DNA of 64,000 nt from NCBI RefSeq assembly GCF_042652645.1, contig NZ_JBHSGU010000002.1:992001-1056000 (forward strand), in the 5' to 3' direction. Made by a program: the position numbers and the translations under genes. Under the pieces are notes generated by a model, which made no database searches, was not told the DNA's origin, and saw nothing but the letters and a program-made list of their open reading frames with translations. Positions 17,853 to 27,143 of the stretch are shown piece by piece; position 1 is the first letter of the stretch; every line of letters starts with the position of its first letter. Origin of the DNA: Glaciecola siphonariae. GTDB lineage: Bacteria; Pseudomonadota; Gammaproteobacteria; Enterobacterales; Alteromonadaceae.

Positions 17853-18074
17853 ATGGCACTGGGTAAAGTGAAATGGTTCAATAATGCAAAAGGCTTCGGC
17901 TTCATCGTTCCTGAAGACGGTGGTGACGATATATTCGCGCATTATTCCACGATACAAATGGATGGTTATCGCTCATTGAAAGCAGGTCAGGCGGTGAAGT
18001 TTGACATTGAGCAGGGTCCTAAGGGACTGCATGCTGAAAACATTGATTTTGCTGACGAAGAGCCCAACCGATAG
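17853..18074 (+). CDS. cspD: Cold shock domain protein CspD
   Basis: Single cold-shock domain with RNP1 KGFGFI and RNP2 DIFAHY, followed by a short acidic tail. The ATG at 17853 has an AGGAAG ribosome-binding site seven bases upstream and gives 73 residues, the CspD length; an in-frame GTG/ATG further upstream (17718) would add an unrelated tail. In E. coli CspD is made in stationary phase and slows DNA replication; here the assignment rests on sequence and on its place opposite clpSA. Confidence 0.93.
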   Translation: MALGKVKWFNNAKGFGFIVPEDGGDDIFAHYSTIQMDGYRSLKAGQAVKFDIEQGPKGLHAENIDFADEEPNR

Positions 18075-18122
18075 TACTTAGGTACGGATATCGACGGAAT
18101 CAATAACCACAAAATTTGTTCA

Positions 18123-18149
18123 AAAAAAGCAGGCTAAGCCTGCTTTTTT
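18123..18149 (+). terminator. Rho-independent terminator of cspD
   Basis: AGCAGGC and GCCTGCT arms extended by A6 and T6, with a TAA loop and a T run, 48 bases after the cspD stop. Confidence 0.9.
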
Positions 18150-18181
18150 ATTGCCTAAACTTTATTGTTATAACAAACAAT

Positions 18182-18223
18182 AAAACGGCCTATCGCAATG
18201 ATATTCACTTTAGCGATAAGCCG
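18182..18223 (-). terminator. Terminator of icd
   Basis: On the minus strand CGGCTTATCGC and GCGATAGGCCG pair over 11 bases with one mismatch, then TTTTATTGTTTG follows, just 16 bases after the icd stop. Confidence 0.75.
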
Positions 18224-18238
18224 AGACGATAGTTAATC

Positions 18239-19492
18239 CTACATATTTTTGACTAGCGCTTTACCAAAGTCAGAACAGCTCAACAACGTAGCGTCATCCA
18301 TTAGGCGCTCAAAGTCGTAGGTCACTGTTTTGGCCTTAATCGCCCCTTCCATACCTTTTACGATAAGGTCAGCGGCTTCTACCCAGCCCAAATGACGAAG
18401 CATCATTTCAGCAGATAAAATAACAGAGCCTGGATTTACTTTATCTTGACCCGCGTATTTAGGAGCTGTTCCGTGAGTCGCTTCAAAAATCGCGACGCCG
18501 TCACCTAAATTTGCACCTGGCGCAATACCAATGCCGCCAACCTGTGCCGCAAGTGCGTCAGATACGTAATCTCCGTTTAGATTCATCGTAGCAATCACGT
18601 CGTATTCAGCAGGACGCAACAGAATTTGCTGCAAGAATGCATCGGCAATCACGTCTTTTACAATGATCTCTTTGCCCGTGTTAGGGTTTTTAAATGAACA
18701 CCATGGACCACCATCTATCAACTCAGCACCAAACTCTTCGCGAGCAACCTGATAACCCCAGTCTTTAAACGCACCCTCTGTGAACTTCATAATGTTGCCT
18801 TTATGTACCAAGGTCATGGAGTCACGGTCATTGTCGATACAATATTGCAGCGCCGCTTTTACCAGACGGGTGGTACCGGCTTTTGAGGTGGGCTTAATAC
18901 CGATACCGCAATCGGTATCGAAACGAATTTTAGTCGCGCCCATTTCGTCTTTTAAGAAATTAATCACCTTAGTCGCTTCTGGCGTGCCTGCTTGATATTC
19001 GATACCGGCATAAATATCTTCTGAGTTTTCTCGGAAAATAACCATATCGGTTAATTCTGGCTGTTTTAGTGGACTAGGTGTACCTGCGTAGTAACGCACC
19101 GGACGCAAGCATACATACAAGTCAAGTTCTTGACGAAGTGCCACATTTAACGAGCGGATCCCGCCTCCTACTGGCGTAGTTAGAGGGCCTTTAATCGCCA
19201 CTTTGTATTCTTTCACAAGGTCCAAGGTTTCTTGCGGAAGCCATACTTCGCTACCGTATACTTGGGTAGATTTTTCACCCGCGTAGACTTCCATCCACTC
19301 AATTTTTTTGTCGCCACCGTAGGCTTTCTCTACTGCAGCGTTTACCACATCAATCATGACAGGGGAAACATCTACACCAATGCCATCACCCTCGATATAT
19401 GGAATAACGGGATTATTCGGAACGACTAACGCGCCATTGGCATCGAGTTGAATTTGTTCACCTTGCTCAGGTTTAACTACCTTACTTGTCAT
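18239..19492 (-). CDS. icd: Isocitrate dehydrogenase (NADP+)
   Basis: Oxidative decarboxylation of isocitrate to 2-oxoglutarate in the TCA cycle. 417 residues, one more than the E. coli enzyme. GGIRSLNVALRQELDLYVC contains the serine that AceK phosphorylates in E. coli, and the substrate arginines are intact. ATHGTAPKYAG is the NADP-binding loop. Its upstream region holds a perfect 10-base inverted repeat (19573-19602) that could be an operator. Confidence 0.97.
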   Translation of the reverse strand: MTSKVVKPEQGEQIQLDANGALVVPNNPVIPYIEGDGIGVDVSPVMIDVVNAAVEKAYGGDKKIEWMEVYAGEKSTQVYGSEVWLPQETLDLVKEYKVAIKGPLTTPVGGGIRSLNVALRQELDLYVCLRPVRYYAGTPSPLKQPELTDMVIFRENSEDIYAGIEYQAGTPEATKVINFLKDEMGATKIRFDTDCGIGIKPTSKAGTTRLVKAALQYCIDNDRDSMTLVHKGNIMKFTEGAFKDWGYQVAREEFGAELIDGGPWCSFKNPNTGKEIIVKDVIADAFLQQILLRPAEYDVIATMNLNGDYVSDALAAQVGGIGIAPGANLGDGVAIFEATHGTAPKYAGQDKVNPGSVILSAEMMLRHLGWVEAADLIVKGMEGAIKAKTVTYDFERLMDDATLLSCSDFGKALVKNM

Positions 19493-19889
19493 GTATTTGC
19501 TCCTGTTTTACTTAACTATCAAAACCGTTGGCTCTGACTCTATTTTGAAACTGGGACGGTGATGACAGCGTACCCTGCAAAAATCTGTTATGTTTTGCAG
19601 GGAGATAAATACTCTTGCGCCCGTTAAACTGAGCAATATTTAAGCACTAATCATCACTATAACCCATGGATAATAACGAACTTTTGCATTTGTTCAAAAT
19701 TATCTCAGGATTAAAGGCTCAAATTCACTGTAATTCTTTGGTCTTATGCGCCTCTTTTGTCGAATAATAGCGGGCCGCCAAATGCTGACTTCTTCGCGGG
19801 ACTTGCGCTTATAAGCGGTAATAAGCGTCGTTGAATGCCCGCAAAGCGTCGATTTAAATATCAATTCATGAGGTTCTGTTCGAACAAGT
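19493..19889. other. icd upstream region
   Basis: No gene is seen in these 397 bases, which separate the start of icd from the end of the GGDEF-EAL gene (both on the minus strand). The notable element is the inverted repeat at 19573-19602. I see no convincing intrinsic terminator for the upstream gene. Confidence 0.5.
19573..19602. repeat. Perfect inverted repeat upstream of icd
   Basis: CCCTGCAAAA and TTTTGCAGGG are perfect 10-base arms with a 10-base spacer, about 80-110 bases upstream of the icd start. No T tract follows in either direction, so an operator is as likely as a terminator. Confidence 0.65.
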
Positions 19890-22421
19890 CTAAGAGGCGA
19901 TGTACTTGAGTAAGTCGTCTGCCTTTAGTGGATGACAAAAGTAATATCCTTGAAAGAGGTCGCAACCAAGTTTTTGAAGTGCCTTCACCTGAGCTTCTTC
20001 TTCGACTCCTTCTGCTATAGTACTGAGCTGCATGTTCTGCGCTAAGGATATTATCGACTTTAAAATACTCAAACCATCTTTAGTGTGACAATCGTTGACG
20101 AAGGAACGGTCTATTTTAAGTTCGTCTATGGGCAGTTCACGCAAATGTGAAAGTGATGAATAACCCGTCCCAAAATCATCTAAAGAAATCGTAAAACCAA
20201 GCAGGCGCAATCGTTTCATAGTTAGCTTACTGCGCTGCAAGTTTTTCATTAAATCTGATTCGGTGAGTTCAATGTCAATAGACCTTGGTGACACGCAATA
20301 ACGTGCAAGTACCTCAAGCACGCTATCAACAAAACTGTCATTATCAAATTGTTTAGCGCTCACATTTATGCCGACTCTACCCGTTGGCATGGTCGTATTG
20401 AGCGTCCATTCGTTTATATGCGCACACACTTGCTCAAAACACCATAGTCCATGTTTTTGAATGAGCCCTGTGGCTTCGGCAACTTGTATAAACTCAATTG
20501 GCGGGATAAAACCAAGCTCAGGATGCTGCCAGCGGCATAAAGACTCTACGCCTACTAGATCACCGTTTGAAGAGACTTTTGGCTGAAAGGCCAAATACAT
20601 TTCGTTGGCTTTATTGTTGCCAGCAAGTAACTCGCTTAAATGGCGTTCAATCATTTTCTGTCTGTTTAAACGCATCGCCATGTCGGCATCAAAGGTCATT
20701 AATTTATTTTTGCCGGACAGTTTTGCTTGCGATAATGCAAACTCGGCGCATCGCATTACATCCATGCCCTCAGGCACTTGGTGAGGATAAATAACAGACC
20801 CACCACTAACGGTGATGAAAATTTCGGTATTACTTATCACGTAAGGTTTTTGCAAAAGTTGACTTAAATCTTGCCAATGTCGGTTCAGGATGTCGCTAAA
20901 GTCAGTGTCGAGTTTTTTAAGCACTAAGGTAAACTCATCCCCTGCCGTTCGAGCGATATACACGTTTTCGCTAGCGTAACTAATAAGGCGCTGCGCCATT
21001 TCTTTTAATACACGCTCAGCATTTTCAAAGCCGTACACTCTGTTAACATCAGAAAAATTATCGATATCGAATTTAAGCACAATACAACTTAAGCTGTGCC
21101 TTGTTAAATCATCAGCGCATTGTTTAAGCACGGTGTAAGTGCTGATTAAATTCGGTAGTTTGGTGCGAATATCGATGTAAGCCGTTTCTTTCAATTCATT
21201 TAACAACAGTTCTTGACTGTATTCAGATGCTAATCGTGAGGCGCACACGTTAACCACGTTTATAAAGCTTTGCTCTGGTATTGAGGGTTTGTCAAAGTAA
21301 AGCGACAATACGCCAATTGCCTCTTTGGCTTGATTAAACATAGGAACGCTTATCATGGCTTGTGCTTTTATGTTTTGATAGAACTCGTTTTCAGGATAGT
21401 CTTGGCGTAAATTTTCGGTAATTAAATGAAATTTAGTAGGATCTTGAAAGTCTTTTGGAATAGCGTCTATTTCAATGGAAAAGTTCTCGATGATATTTTG
21501 TTTATGTACCAATATGTTGCTTTTTACATGTGTTTCTTTCTTAGATTGGTCATGGACTAGAATTAAACAGGTTGTGGCAGCACTCTCTTTTTGCAAGGTT
21601 TTGCAAACGTGTTTCATAAAATCCGCGAAGTTATCTTGGTTATTTTCGCCATTAAGAGTCACTAAGATTTTCTCAAGCGCTTCATTTTGATAAATCAGTT
21701 GTTCAAAATCATTCGCCGTTTTTAACAAAAACTGAGATAGCGTTAAGCAGCATAAAATGTTTAATAAAGTGAAAGGAAGTGCGCCAAGGTACACAAGATT
21801 TAACATGCCCTTGTCGCTGAAGGCAGACAATATCGACACAACAACCTGTAGGAACAAGGCCAAGAAAAGTGTATAAAAAACAACTGACTCTATGTTCTTG
21901 CGTTGTGTAAAAAGCCAAGTAAAACCACTTATTAGCGCCAATGCAAAATAAACAAAAAGTAAAAATGAAAAATGGTTACTAGGACCGGCTAAGCGGTGTA
22001 ATGTCTCCCCCTTAAACATCGAGAAAGCCACCAATGTCGGTTTAACATCAGTAGCGAAACGCAGGCTGTTATCAAGAGAAAGGTTCAATACTATTAGCAC
22101 CGCTGAAATGGCAGCAAAACTGATAATATAGCGCTTCAAATGCTTTGTATGGCACCAAGTACCATATACCGCCATGACCGGCGGAATAGCTATCAATAAG
22201 AGCGTTGTTTGGATTTTAACCCAGAAAAGTGCGCGCGTGACATCACTTGATAAGTGGTACTGCCAAATCGCATATTGAAAGGCGATAATGATTAAGCAAC
22301 AGCCAATAATTAACTCAAACAGGCGAGCATGTTCTTTCGTTCTCGAAAAGCTGAGGACTATTGCGCACATCAAATTCATGCCTATTGATGTCACAAAAAA
22401 AAGTGCCGTGAAGTCGTTCAT
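19890..22421 (-). CDS. Membrane GAF-GGDEF-EAL cyclic di-GMP protein
   Basis: 843 residues. Roughly residues 1-235 form about seven hydrophobic helices, a sensor-like membrane region. A GAF-like domain (about 255-400) is followed by GGDEF (about 415-570) and EAL (about 590-840). The GGDEF motif reads AGDEF, a variant found in active enzymes. The EAL signature reads ESLCR. The phosphodiesterase residues DDFGTGYSSL, ELKIDRSFV and AEGVEEEAQ are intact, so hydrolysis of c-di-GMP looks likely and synthesis possible. It stands alone between icd and rluE. The sensed signal is unknown. Confidence 0.9.
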   Translation of the reverse strand: MNDFTALFFVTSIGMNLMCAIVLSFSRTKEHARLFELIIGCCLIIIAFQYAIWQYHLSSDVTRALFWVKIQTTLLLIAIPPVMAVYGTWCHTKHLKRYIISFAAISAVLIVLNLSLDNSLRFATDVKPTLVAFSMFKGETLHRLAGPSNHFSFLLFVYFALALISGFTWLFTQRKNIESVVFYTLFLALFLQVVVSILSAFSDKGMLNLVYLGALPFTLLNILCCLTLSQFLLKTANDFEQLIYQNEALEKILVTLNGENNQDNFADFMKHVCKTLQKESAATTCLILVHDQSKKETHVKSNILVHKQNIIENFSIEIDAIPKDFQDPTKFHLITENLRQDYPENEFYQNIKAQAMISVPMFNQAKEAIGVLSLYFDKPSIPEQSFINVVNVCASRLASEYSQELLLNELKETAYIDIRTKLPNLISTYTVLKQCADDLTRHSLSCIVLKFDIDNFSDVNRVYGFENAERVLKEMAQRLISYASENVYIARTAGDEFTLVLKKLDTDFSDILNRHWQDLSQLLQKPYVISNTEIFITVSGGSVIYPHQVPEGMDVMRCAEFALSQAKLSGKNKLMTFDADMAMRLNRQKMIERHLSELLAGNNKANEMYLAFQPKVSSNGDLVGVESLCRWQHPELGFIPPIEFIQVAEATGLIQKHGLWCFEQVCAHINEWTLNTTMPTGRVGINVSAKQFDNDSFVDSVLEVLARYCVSPRSIDIELTESDLMKNLQRSKLTMKRLRLLGFTISLDDFGTGYSSLSHLRELPIDELKIDRSFVNDCHTKDGLSILKSIISLAQNMQLSTIAEGVEEEAQVKALQKLGCDLFQGYYFCHPLKADDLLKYIAS

Positions 22422-22602
22422 GTTAATATGGTGCCAATTCAGAAGTTCTTACCGTTACGTTAACGGCGAATGAAGTTAATTCATAATACCCTACTTTTAC
22501 TACATTTTACTTTTCTTAATGACGATCATACACCTTGTAAAGGTATGCGCTTCTTGTCATCCTTTATGAAGATTCATCGCAAAAATTGATGGCGAACTCA
22601 CT

Positions 22603-23151
22603 ATGGCCCAAGCAGCACGAAAAATAATCTTGTTTAACAAGCCTCATCTGGTGCAGTGCCAGTTTACCGACGAACACCAGCGCCCTACCCTCAAAGACTA
22701 TATCAACATTCCAAATGTGTATGCTGCCGGCCGCCTAGACCATGACAGTGAAGGACTGCTTGTACTAACCAACGACGGTGGATTAATTCATCAACTTGCG
22801 CATCCAGACAATAAAGTGTCAAAAACATATTGGGTGCAAGTTGAGGGCAAAGTAAGCCCTCAGGCCATTAAGGCGCTAAGTGAAGGAGTCGAGCTCAAAG
22901 ACGGACTGACCAAACCGGCGAAGGTAAGCTTGATGGCCGAGCCTGTCCTCTGGCCCAGAGTGCCTCCAATTCGTGAGCGTAAACACATCCCAACAACTTG
23001 GCTGAGCATCACTATTAGCGAAGGAAAAAACAGGCAAATACGCAGAATGACCGCTCATGTAGGACACCCAACTTTACGACTCATTCGTTACCGCATAGGC
23101 AATTGGACAATTGACGGCATCAACAATGGTCACTATCTCGAAGTAGAATAA
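22603..23151 (+). CDS. rluE: 23S rRNA pseudouridine(2457) synthase
   Basis: RsuA/RluE family enzyme of 182 residues without an S4 domain. GRLDHDSEGLLVLTNDG holds the catalytic aspartate, KTYWVQVEG and GKNRQIRRMTAHVGHPTLRL are typical of RluE. It stands upstream of mnmA-hflD-purB as in E. coli (icd-rluE-nudJ-mnmA-hflD-purB), but nudJ is missing here. Another member of the RsuA subfamily cannot be excluded from sequence alone, but synteny favours RluE. Confidence 0.9.
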   Translation: MAQAARKIILFNKPHLVQCQFTDEHQRPTLKDYINIPNVYAAGRLDHDSEGLLVLTNDGGLIHQLAHPDNKVSKTYWVQVEGKVSPQAIKALSEGVELKDGLTKPAKVSLMAEPVLWPRVPPIRERKHIPTTWLSITISEGKNRQIRRMTAHVGHPTLRLIRYRIGNWTIDGINNGHYLEVE

Positions 23152-23294
23152 TAAAAACTAGCCGTTCAATTAGCACAGAACCAAGCTCTATCTTAGAACA
23201 AAATATTACCCCTTGGCGTACCCTAAAATCGAATCTTTTGCTATACTCCGCGCTCGCTTTGAACCTGTAATAAGCTAGGCACTGTATAACACAT

Positions 23295-24443
23295 ATGCAC
23301 ACCACTTCTTCTGAAAACGCACACATCAAAGTCATTGTCGGCATGTCTGGCGGTGTAGACTCATCTGTCTCTGCCTTGCTCTTACAACAGCAGGGTTATC
23401 AGGTCGAAGGCCTGTTCATGAAAAACTGGGAAGAAGATGACAACGATGAATACTGCGCCGCCGCTGAAGATTTAGCAGACGCACAAGCGGTTGCCGACAA
23501 ACTTGGGATAAAGCTGCACACCATTAATTTTGCCGCTGAGTATTGGGATAATGTTTTTGAATACTTTCTCGCTGAATACAAAGCGGGTCGCACACCAAAC
23601 CCCGATATCATGTGCAACAAAGAAATTAAATTTAAAGCATTTTTAGAATTTGCTGCCGAAGATTTAGGCGCTGACTATATTGCTACAGGCCATTACTGCA
23701 GACGACGACTCGTTAACAACAAATGGCAGTTGTTGCGCGGATTAGACGATAATAAAGACCAAAGTTATTTTTTATACACTTTGAGCCATGAGCACATAGC
23801 CAAGACGCTGTTCCCGATAGGCGATATCGCCAAGCCTGAGGTACGCAGACTTGCTGAAGCACACGACCTAGTCACCCATGATAAAAAAGACAGTACCGGC
23901 ATATGCTTTATTGGTGAACGCAAGTTCAAAGATTTTTTGGCCCAATATTTACCCGCGCAGCCCGGCATCATTGAAACCGTAGACGGTGAAGAAATTGGTA
24001 AACATGAAGGTTTGATGTATCACACTTTAGGCCAACGCAAGGGTTTGCACATTGGCGGGCATGCCGAGCATGGAGAAGAGCCATGGTATGTAGTTGAAAA
24101 GGATATGACTCGCAACGTACTTATTGTGGGGCAAGGCGCCAATCATCCTCGTTTATTTTCAAACGGTTTACTTGCATCACAAATTCACTGGGTAGACCGA
24201 AACACACTAAGCGCACCGCTTCGGGCTGTGGTAAAAACACGATATCGTCAGCAAGACATAGACTGCACGATTTATCCGGCGGAACATGGACATTTAAAAG
24301 TCGTGTTTGATAGTGCTCAAAAAGCAGTGACGCCTGGACAGTCTGCGGTTTTCTATGTCGAAGAGGTCTGTTTAGGCGGCGCAATTATTGATGCCTACAT
24401 CACAGACACCACCCAAGCTTTATCTCAGGTAAGCAGCGTATAA
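23295..24443 (+). CDS. mnmA: tRNA-specific 2-thiouridylase
   Basis: Makes 2-thiouridine at wobble position 34 of tRNA-Lys, -Glu and -Gln, using sulfur from the TusABCDE relay. 382 residues. GMSGGVDSSVSALLL is the ATP pyrophosphatase loop; the catalytic cysteines lie in NPDIMCNKEIKF and DSTGICFIGERKF. Its substrate tRNA-Gln(TTG) genes are also in this window. The stop overlaps the hflD start as TAATG. Confidence 0.97.
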   Translation: MHTTSSENAHIKVIVGMSGGVDSSVSALLLQQQGYQVEGLFMKNWEEDDNDEYCAAAEDLADAQAVADKLGIKLHTINFAAEYWDNVFEYFLAEYKAGRTPNPDIMCNKEIKFKAFLEFAAEDLGADYIATGHYCRRRLVNNKWQLLRGLDDNKDQSYFLYTLSHEHIAKTLFPIGDIAKPEVRRLAEAHDLVTHDKKDSTGICFIGERKFKDFLAQYLPAQPGIIETVDGEEIGKHEGLMYHTLGQRKGLHIGGHAEHGEEPWYVVEKDMTRNVLIVGQGANHPRLFSNGLLASQIHWVDRNTLSAPLRAVVKTRYRQQDIDCTIYPAEHGHLKVVFDSAQKAVTPGQSAVFYVEEVCLGGAIIDAYITDTTQALSQVSSV

Positions 24444-25069
24444 TGTCACATAATATCCAAGAGAAATTACTCGCACTTGCAGGCGTATGTCAAACTGCCG
24501 GCTTAGTGCAAGCCATCGCACGCAAGGGCGAAGCCAATGCAAGCGCGATGGAAGCAAGTATATCAAGCATACTCGTCACCAGTCCGGAGAGCACTCAACA
24601 GGTATATGGTGCATTAAACAATCTTCAACTTGGATTCAAAACCCTGTTAGAACAGCTCGACAACGCCAGCAAGAGCAAAGATGCCGAACTCACGCGATAC
24701 ATTGCATCCATTTTATCGCTTGAACGAAAGCTAAATGCAAACAGCGCAGCGCTCAACGAACTGGCACAGCGCGTTTCGCACGTTCAGCGACAGGCTGCGC
24801 ATCTTGGCTTTGAAAGTAATCAAATTATAAGCTCGCTGGCCAGTATTTATTCCGATGTAGTGAGCCCGCTGGCACCGAAAATTCAAATAGCCGGTAATCC
24901 GGAGCACTTGAGCGTTGAAAACAATCAGAAAAAAGTGCGCGCACTCCTGCTGGCAGGGATTCGCTCAGCGGTACTTTGGCGACAGCTAGGCGGTAAGCGT
25001 CGGCAAATTTTATTCTCTCGCGGTAAACTCGTGCATGGGGCAAAACAAGCCATACGCATGATGGACTAA
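24443..25069 (+). CDS. hflD: High frequency lysogenization protein HflD homologue
   Basis: 208 residues, mostly helical, membrane-peripheral family protein. MSHNIQEKLLALAGVCQTAGLVQ and the C-terminal GIRSAVLWRQLGGKRRQILFSR are characteristic. In E. coli it modulates lambda CII stability; its normal role is unclear. It is coupled to mnmA by a one-base stop/start overlap and lies 56 bases before purB, a conserved order. Confidence 0.93.
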   Translation: MSHNIQEKLLALAGVCQTAGLVQAIARKGEANASAMEASISSILVTSPESTQQVYGALNNLQLGFKTLLEQLDNASKSKDAELTRYIASILSLERKLNANSAALNELAQRVSHVQRQAAHLGFESNQIISSLASIYSDVVSPLAPKIQIAGNPEHLSVENNQKKVRALLLAGIRSAVLWRQLGGKRRQILFSRGKLVHGAKQAIRMMD

Positions 25070-25125
25070 GCCATTTAATTTTTACAGATAACGCAAACAT
25101 AACCTTTTACCTCACAGGAACTAGC

Positions 25126-26520
25126 ATGGAATTATCAGCCTTAACTGCACTCTCCCCCGTCGATGGCCGCTACGGCGACAAAACGAAAGCACTGCGGACC
25201 AGCTTCAGTGAGTTCGGGCTCATAAAATGCAGAATAGAGGTTGAAGTGAGGTGGCTGCAAGCCCTTGCGAATGATGCGCAGATAAGCGAAGTGCCAGCAT
25301 TTTCAGACGCGACTAACGCCCTTTTAAACCGTCTTGTAGATGATTTCTCCCTCGAACATGCTGCTCGCATCAAAGAAATCGAACGCACCACCAATCATGA
25401 TGTAAAAGCGGTAGAGTATTTCCTAAAAGAACAAACTGCCGACAATAGTGAGCTGTTAGCGGTTAGCGAATTTATTCACTTTGCGTGTACCTCTGAAGAT
25501 ATCAATAACCTTTCTCATGCTCTTATGCTCAAACAGGGCTTAAACGACGTTGTGTTGCCGCAAGCAAAGCAGATTGTTAGCGCAATTGCCGATTTAGCCA
25601 AGCGCTATAAGACGCTGCCGATGATGGCGCGTACGCACGGTCAGCCTGCATCCCCAACAACAATGGGCAAAGAGATGGCGAACGTTGCAGCCCGTTTGAG
25701 CCGTCAGGTGAATCAAATAAATGCGATTGAGCTGTTGGGCAAAATCAATGGCGCGGTGGGCAACTATAATGCGCACCTAAGTGCTTATCCAAACGTTGAT
25801 TGGCACGGTTTTGCCAAGCGCTTTGTTGAGAGTCTTGGACTCACCCACAACCCCTACACCACGCAAATTGAGCCACATGATTACATCGCAGAGTTATATG
25901 ATGCTATCGCGCGTTTTAATACCATTCTTATCGATTTTGATAGAGACGTTTGGGGATATATTGCGCTAGGTCATTTCAAGCAAAAAACGGTCGCTGGAGA
26001 AATCGGCTCATCAACAATGCCCCACAAAGTCAACCCAATCGACTTTGAAAACTCTGAAGGTAATTTGGGTATTGCCAATGCGATTTTGCAGCACCTCAGC
26101 GCCAAACTGCCGGTGAGCAGATGGCAACGCGATTTAACCGATTCAACCGTATTGCGAAATTTAGGCGTCGGGATAGGCTATTCGTCTATTGCCTATCAAG
26201 CGACACTCAAAGGCATCAGCAAGCTAGAGGTTAACGAGCTTAGTTTAGCGAATGAACTCGACGCCAACTGGGAGTTGATGGCAGAGCCCATTCAAACCGT
26301 AATGCGTCGGCACGGTATCGAAAAGCCCTACGAAAAGCTCAAAGAGCTGACACGCGGTAAAAAAGTCAACGCCGCAGCGATAGCTGAGTTTATTTCTGCA
26401 CTCAACATGCCAGAAGAGGCAAAGGCGGCGCTGACCAGCATGACGCCAGCATCCTACATTGGCGATGCGATTGCATTGACCGATGCCCTTTTAGCTGAGC
26501 TTGACACACCAGAGTCTTAA
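25126..26520 (+). CDS. purB: Adenylosuccinate lyase
   Basis: Cleaves SAICAR and adenylosuccinate, releasing fumarate, in purine synthesis. 464 residues. ARTHGQPASPTTMGKEM and GSSTMPHKVNPIDFENSEGN are the fumarase/aspartase superfamily signatures, the latter containing the catalytic serine loop. An AGGAA ribosome-binding site precedes the ATG. Its TAA stop abuts the ATG of the next gene with no spacer, so the outer-membrane deacylase gene is probably translated by reinitiation. Confidence 0.97.
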   Translation: MELSALTALSPVDGRYGDKTKALRTSFSEFGLIKCRIEVEVRWLQALANDAQISEVPAFSDATNALLNRLVDDFSLEHAARIKEIERTTNHDVKAVEYFLKEQTADNSELLAVSEFIHFACTSEDINNLSHALMLKQGLNDVVLPQAKQIVSAIADLAKRYKTLPMMARTHGQPASPTTMGKEMANVAARLSRQVNQINAIELLGKINGAVGNYNAHLSAYPNVDWHGFAKRFVESLGLTHNPYTTQIEPHDYIAELYDAIARFNTILIDFDRDVWGYIALGHFKQKTVAGEIGSSTMPHKVNPIDFENSEGNLGIANAILQHLSAKLPVSRWQRDLTDSTVLRNLGVGIGYSSIAYQATLKGISKLEVNELSLANELDANWELMAEPIQTVMRRHGIEKPYEKLKELTRGKKVNAAAIAEFISALNMPEEAKAALTSMTPASYIGDAIALTDALLAELDTPES

Positions 26521-27084
26521 ATGAAGCATCTTATATCAAGTCTTATATTATCGGTTTCTTTGCTTTGTTTCGCGCACGTCGACAGCGCAATTGCCGGTGA
26601 AGTAAGTCTGGGCTATGGTGAGGGAGAATCCAGATGGTTCTTTCCAAACCGAGGCGGACAGCTTAAAACCGAATCAATTCGCTTGACCTATATTCACGAT
26701 ACCGGCTATCAATGGAATTTTTTTGAGACCCACGCCCTAAAGCTTGAACTTGAAGCGGGCATGCACTACTGGCGCGACCCATTTTTAGAAGACGATAAGT
26801 ACGGAGCAATATTAACGCCCATGTGGCGGTATTATGTGCCAATATATGATCACGCCTTGTACCTAGGCGGCGGAATTGGCATTACATATAATAGCGACGA
26901 TGAGCTTATTGACCGCAAGCTAGGGTCTCGCTTGCTGTTTGAAGACCGACTGGAGCTTGGCCTTATTCTATTTAAAAAGCATCGCTTATCGGTTAGCGTT
27001 AACCATTATTCTAATGCGAACATCGCTGATATCAATCATGGTGTGAATTACTATTTCGTTAACTACGGCTATCGATTTAACTAA
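26521..27084 (+). CDS. pagL: PagL-type lipid A deacylase (acyloxyacyl hydrolase family)
   Basis: 187 residues with an N-terminal signal peptide (hydrophobic 5-22, cut near ...SAIA) followed by alternating beta strands and a C-terminal aromatic end YGYRFN, as in eight-stranded outer-membrane barrels. VNHYSNANI matches the PagL His-x-Ser-Asn active-site motif. PagL removes the 3-O-linked acyl chain from lipid A. Its ATG touches the purB stop, so it relies on the purB transcript. Family-level call; substrate position not proven. Confidence 0.82.
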   Translation: MKHLISSLILSVSLLCFAHVDSAIAGEVSLGYGEGESRWFFPNRGGQLKTESIRLTYIHDTGYQWNFFETHALKLELEAGMHYWRDPFLEDDKYGAILTPMWRYYVPIYDHALYLGGGIGITYNSDDELIDRKLGSRLLFEDRLELGLILFKKHRLSVSVNHYSNANIADINHGVNYYFVNYGYRFN

Positions 27085-27143
27085 AGCCAACAGCTGTCTG
27101 CATTTTGCTCTCACGCGATGCCTAGTGATGTATCTTATGAATA

